A DNA stretch of 43,729 nt, taken from positions 1 through 43,729 of the forward strand of contig JADZEF010000054.1 in assembly GCA_020850695.1 (NCBI GenBank), written 5' to 3'. This DNA is from Planctomycetaceae bacterium (lineage in GTDB: Bacteria; Planctomycetota; Planctomycetia; Planctomycetales; Planctomycetaceae). The number at the start of each line of letters is the position of its first letter. Position 1 is the stretch's first letter. Of this stretch, positions 8,174 to 16,403 are shown piece by piece. Both the position numbers and the translations under genes were made by a program. A model generated the notes under the pieces. It was not told the origin of the DNA, did not search any database, and worked only from the letters and a program-made list of their open reading frames with translations.

Positions 8174-9340
8174 ATGACCGCGAAGACGTTCCGTCCGGTC
8201 TCCGCCTGGGCTGCGCTCATCGCCGGCCTGATGGCGGCCCCGGCCGCCGCTCAGTGCCCGACGTGCGGTCCTTCACCGATCATTGCTCAGGGTTGCTCGA
8301 CTTGTGCGGCTCCTCCGCCGTGTCAGGTCATGACGCCCATCGTTCAGCCTTGCTACCAGACGGTGCCCGTCACCGAATACCGCCCTGAGAAGCGCACCGT
8401 GCAACGCCAGGTCGCCGACGTCGAGTACATCGACCAGCCGGTCACCGCCTATCGTCCGGTGACGGAGACCAAGACGGCGGATGTGCCGACCGTCACCTGG
8501 CAGACCGTCACCGAATACAAGACCACCCAGCGAGACATGGGTCACTGGGTCACGAATTACGAGTGCCGCCCGAAGGTGGCTCCCTGTGCTTACGATCCGC
8601 GGCCCGGCATTGCCGGCTGGTGGAACCGCACCGCCTATTCGATGCGGACGGCCTTCGAGCCGACCATGGTGGCCCGCCGCACCTGGTGCCCCAACATCGT
8701 GACGCAGTCGTGCCCGGTCGCCCGCCAGGTTCCCCAGTACGGAACGCGGCAGGTCTCGTACAACTGCACCCGCATGGAGCCATATACGACCACTCGCAAG
8801 GTCGCGATTCAGAAGACTCGTTATGTTGCGGAAGAAATCAGCGTCATGACGCCCGTGACCGTGATGCGGGAAGTGCCGATCGGAACGTCGGTCGCGTGGG
8901 CTGTCAGCAGCCCGTGTGGTGTGCCGGGTTCGAGCGGCGGATCGCTGAATGCTCTCGCTCCTCTGCCCGATCCGAATCGCTCGGCTGAACGCGGCAGCTA
9001 CGACGAGCCGGGCTTCCGCCGCAACAATCGCAGCACCGCTCCCTTCCGGGCCGATCCCAAGGGGGGCTTTGATGATCCCGCGGCTCCGCCGCCGAGCGAT
9101 CCCGTTCCCAAGAAGATCTCGAGCCCCGGCCTTCGGCCCGAAGCCGATGGCGGCCGATATCCGGAAGCTCGCGTTCCGGTTCCCGGTGCGGATGAAAACG
9201 TGACCTACGGTCCCGAGATGTCGATCCCGACGGTTGCGAAGGTCTCGGGTTGGACGTCCCGCAGCAAGCGGCTGGCGGCCAAGCCGGCGGCGGGGCCTGC
9301 CCTGACGTCCAGCGACGCGGTCGCCAAGTCGGCTCCGTGA
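8174..9340 (+). CDS. YTV-like cysteine-rich secreted protein
   Basis: This 388-residue protein starts with a signal peptide (MTAKTFRPVSAWAALIAGLM, cleavage near PAAAQ). A Cys/Pro-rich head (CPTCGPSP, CSTCAAPPPC) is followed by about 200 residues of Val/Thr/Tyr-rich, beta-prone imperfect repeats such as VTEYRPEKRTV, VTAYRPVTETK, VTWQTVTEYKTTQ and YTTTRKVAIQKTRYV, with scattered single cysteines. This composition is that of the planctomycete YTV proteins, which have been linked to the proteinaceous cell wall; cysteine cross-linking at the surface is the likely role. The tail, from about residue 255, is Pro/Ala/Ser-rich and low complexity. ATG 8174 is chosen because AGGAA lies at 8163-8167 and the signal peptide begins there; longer in-frame extensions are not protein-like. 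Confidence 0.72.
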   Translation: MTAKTFRPVSAWAALIAGLMAAPAAAQCPTCGPSPIIAQGCSTCAAPPPCQVMTPIVQPCYQTVPVTEYRPEKRTVQRQVADVEYIDQPVTAYRPVTETKTADVPTVTWQTVTEYKTTQRDMGHWVTNYECRPKVAPCAYDPRPGIAGWWNRTAYSMRTAFEPTMVARRTWCPNIVTQSCPVARQVPQYGTRQVSYNCTRMEPYTTTRKVAIQKTRYVAEEISVMTPVTVMREVPIGTSVAWAVSSPCGVPGSSGGSLNALAPLPDPNRSAERGSYDEPGFRRNNRSTAPFRADPKGGFDDPAAPPPSDPVPKKISSPGLRPEADGGRYPEARVPVPGADENVTYGPEMSIPTVAKVSGWTSRSKRLAAKPAAGPALTSSDAVAKSAP

Positions 9341-9999
9341 TCTAGAGTTTGTGAACTGACGGAACCGGGCTCCGGCCCGTTGGAAGTTCTCGTCCCGCAA
9401 AATAGTCGTCTGTCGCGGGACGAGGTTGTGGCCAAAGCGGTGCAATGCCGCGGCGGCCTTCAAGAGACGACGTTGGACGAAGCACCTGTTCGAAGAGCCT
9501 GTTCCGCGGTGATGCAGTCTCTCTCCAAGCTGCGTTGCCACCCCAAGCGGGGCTGGTTCGACGGATGTGGTGAGTTGGGTTGATGTTCTCTCCCGCCCAT
9601 CCCCTTTCCCGAGGGGACCGAAGGCCAATCACGGCGATGCCAATCCACCGTCGCCGGGGTTGATCTTCAACACACGCTTGTTGGTCTCCCCCGCGGCGCC
9701 GGCTTCAGTCCGGCGCCCACCTTCTTTTAATCTTCGTTGCGTTTTCGGTTTCGAACGCGACCAGACCTTCGTTTGAGGATGATCTCATCGAAATCGGCTT
9801 GGCCCGTCGATCAGAACTTGAGAATATCCGGACCGTCCCTCACAAGTTGCTGTCTTCGACCGGAGAAACCGCGGTCCAGACGCAAGTTACGAATCAGATC
9901 CCGTCGAAAATACTAGGAAGACGCCAGGACCTTCGTCCTTCCGCTGCTGGTCCATTCCCCGCGGCAGACATTTCGCCAACACAAGCTGCCTCCCGTGCG
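9341..9999. other. 659-base intergenic region with two hairpins
   Basis: No gene is supportable here. CTCGTCCCGC (9389-9398) pairs with GCGGGACGAG (9415-9424). GGCGCCGG (9695-9702) pairs with CCGGCGCC (9710-9717) around a 7-base loop and is followed by a short T-rich tract. Either could end transcription of the YTV-like gene. A frame open from TTG 9799 joins the glycosyltransferase, but its first 67 codons show no family similarity, so it is treated as leader. Confidence 0.5.
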
Positions 10000-11199
10000 A
10001 TGTGCGTGCTGATCCTCTCTCGCCGAATCGGGCCGGAATGGTCCGCCGATGCCGAGCGGCTGCGCGCGCTGGAACGATGGATCGCCGTCGCGGGATATGA
10101 CCCGCTGATCGTTGCGACGGAAAGTCGGGAGGTGGGAAGCCGCGAGCCTGGCATCTGGCCGGCCGTGATTCGGGCCACGAAAATCGCGTGCCACGCAGGC
10201 GGGCTCGGCCCGGTGGGCCTCGTCGTGGTGGCTGGTTGCGATCCTTCGCTGCTGCTTGCCGCGCGATTGTGCCGTGCGTGGCGCGGTTGGCCGTTCGTCA
10301 TCGATGAGGAGGCAGACTCTTCGTCATCGGCAACGGAAGCCGACGCTCGCGGCGGGCGATCCTTCGCATGGTTTCTCAATTGGGCGCGACGCCGCAGCCG
10401 CGCCGAAGCGGCCGCCGTCATCACGACTCGGGAAACGGGCGTGGATGACTCGATCGCGAGCGCTCTGGGAACAGCGCTCGCCGGTGTCCGGAAGGTTACC
10501 ATCCGGCATAGCGTCGATCTGGATGAATGGCGTCCCGCACCGCGTTCGACCCCCTTTCGAGCCCTCTGGAATTGCCGAGACCGCTTCGTCTGCGGCGCGC
10601 TGGGTGGGCCGGTGGCGTCGACCCACTCTCAGATGCTGCTGAACGCCGCTGAGCAGTTGAGCAACCTGCACCGCGACGACATCCAGTTCTGGATCGTCCC
10701 GGACGCCGAATCATCGGTCAGCTGGGAACAGGCGGTTGCGCGGCGACGGCTGGAGAATGTCCGTATCGTCGGAAGGCCGCCGCGGGCGACGCTGCCCCGC
10801 CTGGTGGCGTCGTGCGACGCGTGGCTCTGCTCACCGGCCCAGGTGGCTGGGTCTTCGTTACGAAGCGATGTCCTCTCCCTGATGGCGTTGGGCGTACCGG
10901 TATTGGCTCCCGCCCAGGGCGCCATGTTGGATCAAATCCTTGACGCCGATGCGGGATTGGGCGTCGTGCCAGGCAGTCCCGAGTCGCTGCTCGATGGTCT
11001 CGAAGAGTTGCGTCAGTTTCCCGAGGCGTGTCGCGGCGGGCGGCAATACGTCGCGGAACGAAACGACGCCGAGCGAATCGCGGCCGACTGGGAACGCCTG
11101 ATGGACAGCGTGGGGCTTCCGGTCCGGGTGCCGATGAGCCGCCGGTCGGCCACCGTGCGGCCTGCGTCCGCCGCCTGGACCGAGCGCGACGCGGCATGA
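10000..11199 (+). CDS. divergent GT4-like glycosyltransferase
   Basis: This 399-residue product begins MCVLILSRRIGPEW. The N-terminal half is Rossmann-like (sorting by age, VAGYDPLIVATE). The C-terminal half follows the GT-B scheme: IRHSVDLDEW corresponds to the family N-G-V-D-L segment, then FVCGALGGPV, ENVRIVGRPPRATLPRLVASCDAW and LMALGVPVLAPAQG. It probably transfers a sugar from a nucleotide donor at the cytoplasmic face, in polysaccharide or glycan synthesis. The EX7E donor-binding motif is not preserved: both glutamate positions align with serine (GSSLRSDVLSLMALG), so the activity is uncertain. No ribosome binding site is obvious before ATG 10000, and an in-frame TTG at 9799 is the only long alternative. 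No other glycan genes sit beside it. Confidence 0.7.
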   Translation: MCVLILSRRIGPEWSADAERLRALERWIAVAGYDPLIVATESREVGSREPGIWPAVIRATKIACHAGGLGPVGLVVVAGCDPSLLLAARLCRAWRGWPFVIDEEADSSSSATEADARGGRSFAWFLNWARRRSRAEAAAVITTRETGVDDSIASALGTALAGVRKVTIRHSVDLDEWRPAPRSTPFRALWNCRDRFVCGALGGPVASTHSQMLLNAAEQLSNLHRDDIQFWIVPDAESSVSWEQAVARRRLENVRIVGRPPRATLPRLVASCDAWLCSPAQVAGSSLRSDVLSLMALGVPVLAPAQGAMLDQILDADAGLGVVPGSPESLLDGLEELRQFPEACRGGRQYVAERNDAERIAADWERLMDSVGLPVRVPMSRRSATVRPASAAWTERDAA

Positions 11200-11497
11200 G
11201 CGTCAGGTCGAGAGTGCGTCTCTCGTGCGGACGGCCGACTTCCGCAGCGTGCACGATCGGCCTGACGCACGGTTGAGTCGCTTTCCGACGAGATCAGAAG
11301 TTCCGGCGACGGCTCACGTCCGCATGGCCATCGACTCTGGAGATTTGCCTCGGACACATCGTGTCTTCGTCGGACTGAGGCGGCTGGAGCGTGCCAAAGT
11401 CGAGCGTATTCGTGGACGGTGCGGAGGCGATGGGAAACGGCGCACCTGTCGCACGGATCGGATAGAATCTCGCTCGGCGCTCAGGGGACGTGGCCTT

Positions 11498-11613
11498 AGA
11501 GCGCATTACCGGCGGGTGTTCCGCTTCGTAGCCTGGCCTTCCAAGGCCGGGCGCGAGGTTTTGTCCGGCCTTGGAAGGCCGGACTACGGAAAACGCGGCG
11601 GTAACGCGCTCTA
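11498..11613. repeat. 116-bp palindromic intergenic repeat, copy A
   Basis: The whole segment is an imperfect inverted repeat from TAGAGCGCATTACCG (11498-11512) to CGGTAACGCGCTCTA (11599-11613). The arms carry GGCCTTCCAAGGCC on the left and GGCCTTGGAAGGCC on the right, around a short GC-rich loop. Each arm is itself palindromic, so alternative small hairpins are possible. A second copy lies at 26461-26538 in opposite orientation. It sits in the 547-base gap between the glycosyltransferase and the kinase gene, where no gene is supportable. It resembles a REP- or MITE-like element. Confidence 0.8.
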
Positions 11614-11746
11614 GCCTTCCATGCAACGTGCCCGCACGGGGGCCGACGCAAGGCGTTCCGAGGATTGCTGTTCGAGGACGCTCGCACTTGCAGGCGGCGT
11701 TCCATGCCTGTCCGGTCACGGTGAATTCACACCCCGAAGTCACCTC

Positions 11747-13945
11747 ATGTCGAACCCCCGAGAATCCTCTTCGATCCGTTCCGGCGGTTTGCAGACGCCG
11801 CCGATGGACGACCTCACGCTGACGCAGGATCTCGAGGCTCAGGATCGGGCCGCATCGCTCAGCCGGCCCCGCGAACAGCCTCCCGCAGCGGTGCCCGGCT
11901 ATGCCATTCTCCGGCGGATCGGCGACGGAGCCTACGGGTCCGTGTGGCTTGCCAGAGAACAGAACACCGGCAAGCAGGTCGCCATCAAGTTCTACACGCA
12001 CCGTCGAGGCGTTGACTGGTCACTGCTGAACCGCGAAGTCGAGAAGCTCGCGGTCCTGTATACCAGCCGAAACATCATCGGACTGCTGGACGTCGGCTGG
12101 GATGCCGACCCGCCCTACTACATCATGGAGTTCCTGGAGAAGGGTTCACTGGCCGGCTTTCTGACCGCCGGCCCACTTCCTCCCCACGAAGCGGTCCGGA
12201 TCGCGCGGTCGGTCCTCCATGCGCTCGTTCATGCGCACGGCAGCGGGATCCTGCATTGCGATCTGAAGCCGGCCAACATCCTCCTGGACAGCGATTTCGA
12301 GCCGCGACTGTGCGACTTCGGGCAATCCCGGCTTTCGAACGAGCAGTACCCTGCCCTCGGCACGCTGTTCTACATGGCGCCCGAGCAGGCCAGCCTGACC
12401 GCCATTCCCGATGCCCGCTGGGACGTCTATGCCCTCGGGGCCCTGCTTTATCACATGCTGACCGGCGAGCCGCCGCACCGTACCCCCGAGAACGAAGAGC
12501 GTATTCGTGCGGCGCCCACGCTGGAGCAGCGGTTGCAGATTTACCGGCAGATCCTGGAAGAAAGTCCGCGGCCCGGCAAACACCGGCGGCAGCGGGGCGT
12601 CGACCGGATGCTGGCCGAGATCGTCGATCGTTGCCTGCGGGTCGACCCTCACAAGCGATTCGCGAATGCCCAGTCGGTGTTGACGGCCCTCGACCAGCGC
12701 GATCGGAACCGCGCCCGCCGCCCGCTCATCGGCCTGGGGGTCATCGGGCCGACGCTGCTGCTGGTCGCGATGGCCCTGGTCTTCTGGGTGGCCATGCAGA
12801 CCGCCGTCGAAACGGCCCGAGACAACGTCGCCACGCGGGCGCTCGAAAGCGATTCGTTGTCTGCTCAACTGCTCGCCCGGAGCCTCCAGCGAGAGGTCGA
12901 AGATCGGATCGCCAGCCTCGAACGCATCGCCGATGACGATGAACTCCGCAACGCCATCCTGGCGGCGGAAGCGTCGAAGTGGTCCGACCGCGAAGCGATG
13001 GCTCGAATCCTTTCCAGGAACAAGGACCGGCTCGACGATCATCGCCGCAAGACGGGCCGCCGTCCGGATGTCTCGTGGCTGTTCACCGATTCCGAAGGCT
13101 TCCAGCGGTGGCGCGGGCCGTCCGAACCCGGCACCCTCGATCGCAACTACGCCTATCGCGATTACTTTCACGGAACCAATCGCGAGTACCGGTCCGACGA
13201 GCCGCACGAAGGGGTCGAGCCACTTCGCGCCCCGCATCTCTCCATCGTTTTCAAGAGCACCGCGACCCTACGTTACATGACGGCGATTTCGGTTCCCGTC
13301 TGGAGCGAGGACCATACCCGCGTCATCGGGGTCATCGCCCGCACCGCACACCTCAACGAACTCCTCGATGAATATGGCACCCTGATTCGCGGAGGCGATA
13401 CGCCCGGCGAACGGGACGACGTCAATCGCATGATTGCGCTGGTCGATCGCCGCGACTGGAAGCTGCTCGACCACCCCTGGATGACCCCGGACAACATGGA
13501 GCAGATGACGGACGAACAACTCGCGACGCTCAAGCTCTCGACCGATGACATCGAACGTCTGAGCGCGCAGGCTGCCGATGCGGCTTCGTTCCGCGAAGGA
13601 CATACCGTCGAAAACTCGCACTACCGTGACCCGGCCGGAAGACTGGATTCCGAGCGGTACGGCGGACAATGGCTGGCAGCGTTCGCGCCCGTCGGCCAGA
13701 CGGGATGGGTCACCATTGTCCAGGAGCGGCGTCGTGATGCATTGAGGCCAGTCAACCGCGTTCACGAGTCGCTGCTCGAGCATGGTCTCCTGGCTCTGGG
13801 AGTCAGTTGCGTGCTGGTCCCACTCGTCTGGTATCTCGTCATGCGCGGGCTGAATGACCGCCCGGTACGTCTTCATTTTGACAGGGGGGAGGGGGGACCT
13901 TCTTCGGTTGGAACAGGAACCGCGACGGGGGGAAGTTCTCAATAG
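11747..13945 (+). CDS. transmembrane Ser/Thr protein kinase with C-terminal extracellular Cache-like sensor
   Basis: This 732-residue protein has a Hanks-type kinase at about residues 50-315: glycine loop GDGAYGSVW (59-67), Lys81 in VAIKF, Glu97, catalytic HCDLKPANILL (Asp172), DFG at 190-192 and APE at 211-213. The arginine of the usual HRD is Cys, placing it among non-RD kinases that may not need activation-loop phosphorylation. A helix at 327-350 crosses the membrane, residues 355-680 form a dCache-like sensor (RNYAYRDYFHG, LSIVFKSTATLRYMTAISVPVW, GWVTIVQERR), and a second helix follows near 682-704. The layout suggests that an external ligand controls cytoplasmic phosphorylation. ATG 11747 is chosen because the frame upstream overlaps repeat-flanking DNA. 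Targets are unknown. Confidence 0.88.
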   Translation: MSNPRESSSIRSGGLQTPPMDDLTLTQDLEAQDRAASLSRPREQPPAAVPGYAILRRIGDGAYGSVWLAREQNTGKQVAIKFYTHRRGVDWSLLNREVEKLAVLYTSRNIIGLLDVGWDADPPYYIMEFLEKGSLAGFLTAGPLPPHEAVRIARSVLHALVHAHGSGILHCDLKPANILLDSDFEPRLCDFGQSRLSNEQYPALGTLFYMAPEQASLTAIPDARWDVYALGALLYHMLTGEPPHRTPENEERIRAAPTLEQRLQIYRQILEESPRPGKHRRQRGVDRMLAEIVDRCLRVDPHKRFANAQSVLTALDQRDRNRARRPLIGLGVIGPTLLLVAMALVFWVAMQTAVETARDNVATRALESDSLSAQLLARSLQREVEDRIASLERIADDDELRNAILAAEASKWSDREAMARILSRNKDRLDDHRRKTGRRPDVSWLFTDSEGFQRWRGPSEPGTLDRNYAYRDYFHGTNREYRSDEPHEGVEPLRAPHLSIVFKSTATLRYMTAISVPVWSEDHTRVIGVIARTAHLNELLDEYGTLIRGGDTPGERDDVNRMIALVDRRDWKLLDHPWMTPDNMEQMTDEQLATLKLSTDDIERLSAQAADAASFREGHTVENSHYRDPAGRLDSERYGGQWLAAFAPVGQTGWVTIVQERRRDALRPVNRVHESLLEHGLLALGVSCVLVPLVWYLVMRGLNDRPVRLHFDRGEGGPSSVGTGTATGGSSQ

Positions 13946-14230
13946 TCCCGCGGCGCGGCAGATGGTCCCGGCCCGTCGCTGTTCAGAATTTTGAACGGGA
14001 TCAACAGGCGTTTGTCAACCCGCCGGAACGTCCATCGGCTATCGGTGGCTGTCAAGGATGGCGGCGAAATCCGGTGATTCTCGGCATTCGGGGAGGGCTC
14101 GAAGCTGCGGGAACGCTAATCGCGGGCCGTCGAACAAACTTGGCGCAGGACATGCTGCGATGGAACCGATCGCCCGATGGGATGGGCGTTCCTGACTTCC
14201 CCGCCATCAGTCACACCTGCGATCACGCTC

Positions 14231-14491
14231 ATGGCCAACCCATCCCTTTACAAGCCGCGAAGGACCCGCACTCCGCAGACGGGACCCGAAGTAGACACCA
14301 GCGTCAACTACCTGCTCGGTGGGATTGTGTTGCTGGCGTTGCTGTTCGTCTCGCTGTTCGGATTGATCGGCTTCTCATCGATGCAGCAGCCTCTGTGGGA
14401 AACGACGGACGTGCGCGTCCGACGCGTCGCGGCCCCCGAGCAGGACATCGGTCCGCCCATCGAGACCCCGGCGACCGAAGCCGGTCGCTGA
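14231..14491 (+). CDS. small single-helix membrane protein
   Basis: This 86-residue product has a basic N-terminus (MANPSLYKPRRTRTPQ), one strong transmembrane helix (YLLGGIVLLALLFVSLFGLI, about residues 29-48) and a hydrophilic acidic/proline tail. I recognise no family. It lies between the sensor kinase and the hybrid histidine kinase on the same strand, so it might be an accessory membrane protein, but the spacing (285 and 218 bases) argues against a tight operon. The gap that follows contains the phrase GCCGGTCGCTGA twice, once at the end of this gene and once near 14637, a small duplication. Coding is inferred from the helix and the plausible start only. Confidence 0.5.
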   Translation: MANPSLYKPRRTRTPQTGPEVDTSVNYLLGGIVLLALLFVSLFGLIGFSSMQQPLWETTDVRVRRVAAPEQDIGPPIETPATEAGR

Positions 14492-14697
14492 CGCCGGGAG
14501 GTTTGACAGGTAACTTTCGTTCCGGTCCCTTGTCTTGCGAGGGACTCGACCGGTAAACTTGGCCGCAATAGCGACAGACTCTCGCTTTCCGGTCGTCAGA
14601 TTTCTGCCGGTGCAGGAACAGATCAAAGGCGCTGAGGCCGGTCGCTGAGCAATCCGTTTGGCGGGGAGACCCCTCGCCCGGTTGCGGGCCGGAATTC

Positions 14698-14704
14698 AAG
14701 GAGG
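14698..14704 (+). promoter_or_regulatory. strong ribosome binding site of the hybrid histidine kinase
   Basis: AAGGAGG lies five bases before ATG 14710 and is the clearest Shine-Dalgarno sequence in the window; most genes here have weak ones. It fixes the start of the kinase. Confidence 0.85.
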
Positions 14705-14709
14705 ATTTC

Positions 14710-16350
14710 ATGTCGCCCGGACGGCGTCCTGCGCTGCTTCGTTACTTCGCCGCCGCCTGCATTGTGGCTGTCTGCTTACTGCTGCGTGGTCTTCTCGACC
14801 CCCTCATCCATCGCGAGAGTCCGTATGTGATTCTCCTGGGTGCTGCAATGCTTGCCGCCTGGTTCGGTGGATTCGGTCCCGGGGCCTTTGCGGTGCTTCT
14901 TTCCGCTCTGGGAGCGAATTACTTCTTCCTCGACTCGGATGCGGGCATTTTTGTTCCGGGAACGCTGATCAATGCGGGCCTGATCGTGTTTGTGCTCGAA
15001 GGGATGTTCGTCAGCTGGCTGACCGAGAATCTGCACGTCGCACTCCAGAAGCATGCGGCGTCCGAGCGGCAACTGGCCGAGGCGGACGTCCGCAAGGATG
15101 AATTCCTTGCGACTCTCGGACACGAGATGCGGAATCCACTCGCGACGATCCGCCATGCGATCGCCATTCTCAAGGACGCCCGCGCGACGCCGGCGCAGTG
15201 TTCCCGCGCGCGCGATACGCTCGAGCGACAGTCCGATTATCTGACTCGGATGATCGACGACATCCTCGATGTGTCCCGGATCACGCGCGGAAAACTCGTC
15301 CTCAAGAATCAAAAGCTCGATTTGCGGGAGGTCGTCGCGCGGGCGGTCGAACAGTGCCGCAACCAGATCGACGCGCGGCGCCATGAGTTCCTGGTCTCGG
15401 TTCCGGCCGAAGCAATGATGGTCGACGGGGACATCATGCGGCTGACACAGGTTGTGTCCAACCTGCTGACGAACGCGGCGAAGTATACCGACGAAGGGGG
15501 ACGGATCATCCTTCAGGCGACCGTGGACGAGTTCGAAGCCACGATCTCGGTCCGCGACTCGGGGATCGGCATCTCTCCCGAGATGCTCCCACGCGTTTTC
15601 CAGCTCTTGTCGCAGTCGGACCGCTCGATCAGCCGTTCGCAGGGGGGGCTGGGATTGGGTCTGGCCGTCGTCCGGAGCATCGTCGAACGGCATCGCGGGA
15701 CTGTGATGGCATACAGTGCCGGGGCAGGCCGGGGAAGCGAATTCGTCGTGCGGATCCCGCGGGCGACGGCCCGTCCCGAACCGAGTCGCGCAGCAATCGC
15801 CCGGCGCCGCGCCCGCCGAACGACGGCGACGTCGACCCCCACCGTCCCCACCGCGACAGTCAGCAATTCGATGAGCGGATTGCTCCCCTCACAGCTCGAG
15901 CGCCGCCAGGCCGGATTTCCTTCGCCACGAGCGCTGCGGATCCTGATAGTCGACGACAATGAGGACATTGCGTCCGGATTGTCGACGCTGTTGCGGTTGG
16001 ACGGCCACGATACGCGGACGGCCGGCAATGGGGCGATTGCCGTGGAAATGGCTCGCAGCTACAAGCCGCATGTCGTGCTGCTTGACCTGCATCTGCCGGA
16101 CGCCGACGGGTGCGATATCGCTCGACAATTCCGCCAGGAGTTCCAAGGTCAGCCGCTCCTGCTGGTGGCCATGACCGGCCACTCGGGCGAAGAGGTCCGC
16201 CGACGCTGCCGCGATTCGGGTTTTGACGAATACCTCTTGAAGCCGGTGCGGCATACGGACCTGGTCGATCGCCTGAGCCGATTCGCGGCCGACCGCGTGA
16301 TGGGCAAGACGAATTCGAGCGTGTCGATCCCCACGTTGGCGACGAATTGA
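14710..16350 (+). CDS. hybrid histidine kinase: DUF4118 membrane domain, HisKA, HATPase, receiver
   Basis: This 546-residue sensor opens with a KdpD-like DUF4118 domain of closely spaced helices (about residues 10-103: YVILLGAAMLAAWFGGFGPG and others). A coiled linker leads to HisKA with phospho-acceptor His138 in ATLGHEMRNPLATI. The ATPase domain has an N-box (VVSNLLTNAAKY), G1 (RDSGIGIS) and G2 (GGLGLGLAVV). A Pro/Ala/Arg-rich linker precedes a complete receiver domain with acidic pocket VDDNED, phospho-acceptor Asp459 (LLDLHLP) and Lys511 (LLKPV). No HPt or output domain is present, so the phosphate is probably passed to a separate partner or the receiver tunes the kinase. DUF4118 helices suggest a membrane-derived signal with no large external sensor. 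It converges on the methyltransferase with 53 bases between them. Confidence 0.93.
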   Translation: MSPGRRPALLRYFAAACIVAVCLLLRGLLDPLIHRESPYVILLGAAMLAAWFGGFGPGAFAVLLSALGANYFFLDSDAGIFVPGTLINAGLIVFVLEGMFVSWLTENLHVALQKHAASERQLAEADVRKDEFLATLGHEMRNPLATIRHAIAILKDARATPAQCSRARDTLERQSDYLTRMIDDILDVSRITRGKLVLKNQKLDLREVVARAVEQCRNQIDARRHEFLVSVPAEAMMVDGDIMRLTQVVSNLLTNAAKYTDEGGRIILQATVDEFEATISVRDSGIGISPEMLPRVFQLLSQSDRSISRSQGGLGLGLAVVRSIVERHRGTVMAYSAGAGRGSEFVVRIPRATARPEPSRAAIARRRARRTTATSTPTVPTATVSNSMSGLLPSQLERRQAGFPSPRALRILIVDDNEDIASGLSTLLRLDGHDTRTAGNGAIAVEMARSYKPHVVLLDLHLPDADGCDIARQFRQEFQGQPLLLVAMTGHSGEEVRRRCRDSGFDEYLLKPVRHTDLVDRLSRFAADRVMGKTNSSVSIPTLATN

Positions 16351-16403
16351 TTCGCGTGCGCGATTCGTCCGGCGTTTCGACCAATACGCGTCCCGCGCCG
16401 AAG

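Noticed and set aside
8273-9628. 451-codon reverse frame opposite the YTV-like gene
   Set aside because: The composition is typical of an antisense frame in GC-rich DNA (Arg/Gly/His-rich) and no domain is visible.
9799-9999. TTG-started extension of the glycosyltransferase
   Set aside because: These 67 codons show no family similarity and no ribosome binding site is convincing; retained only as an alternative start.
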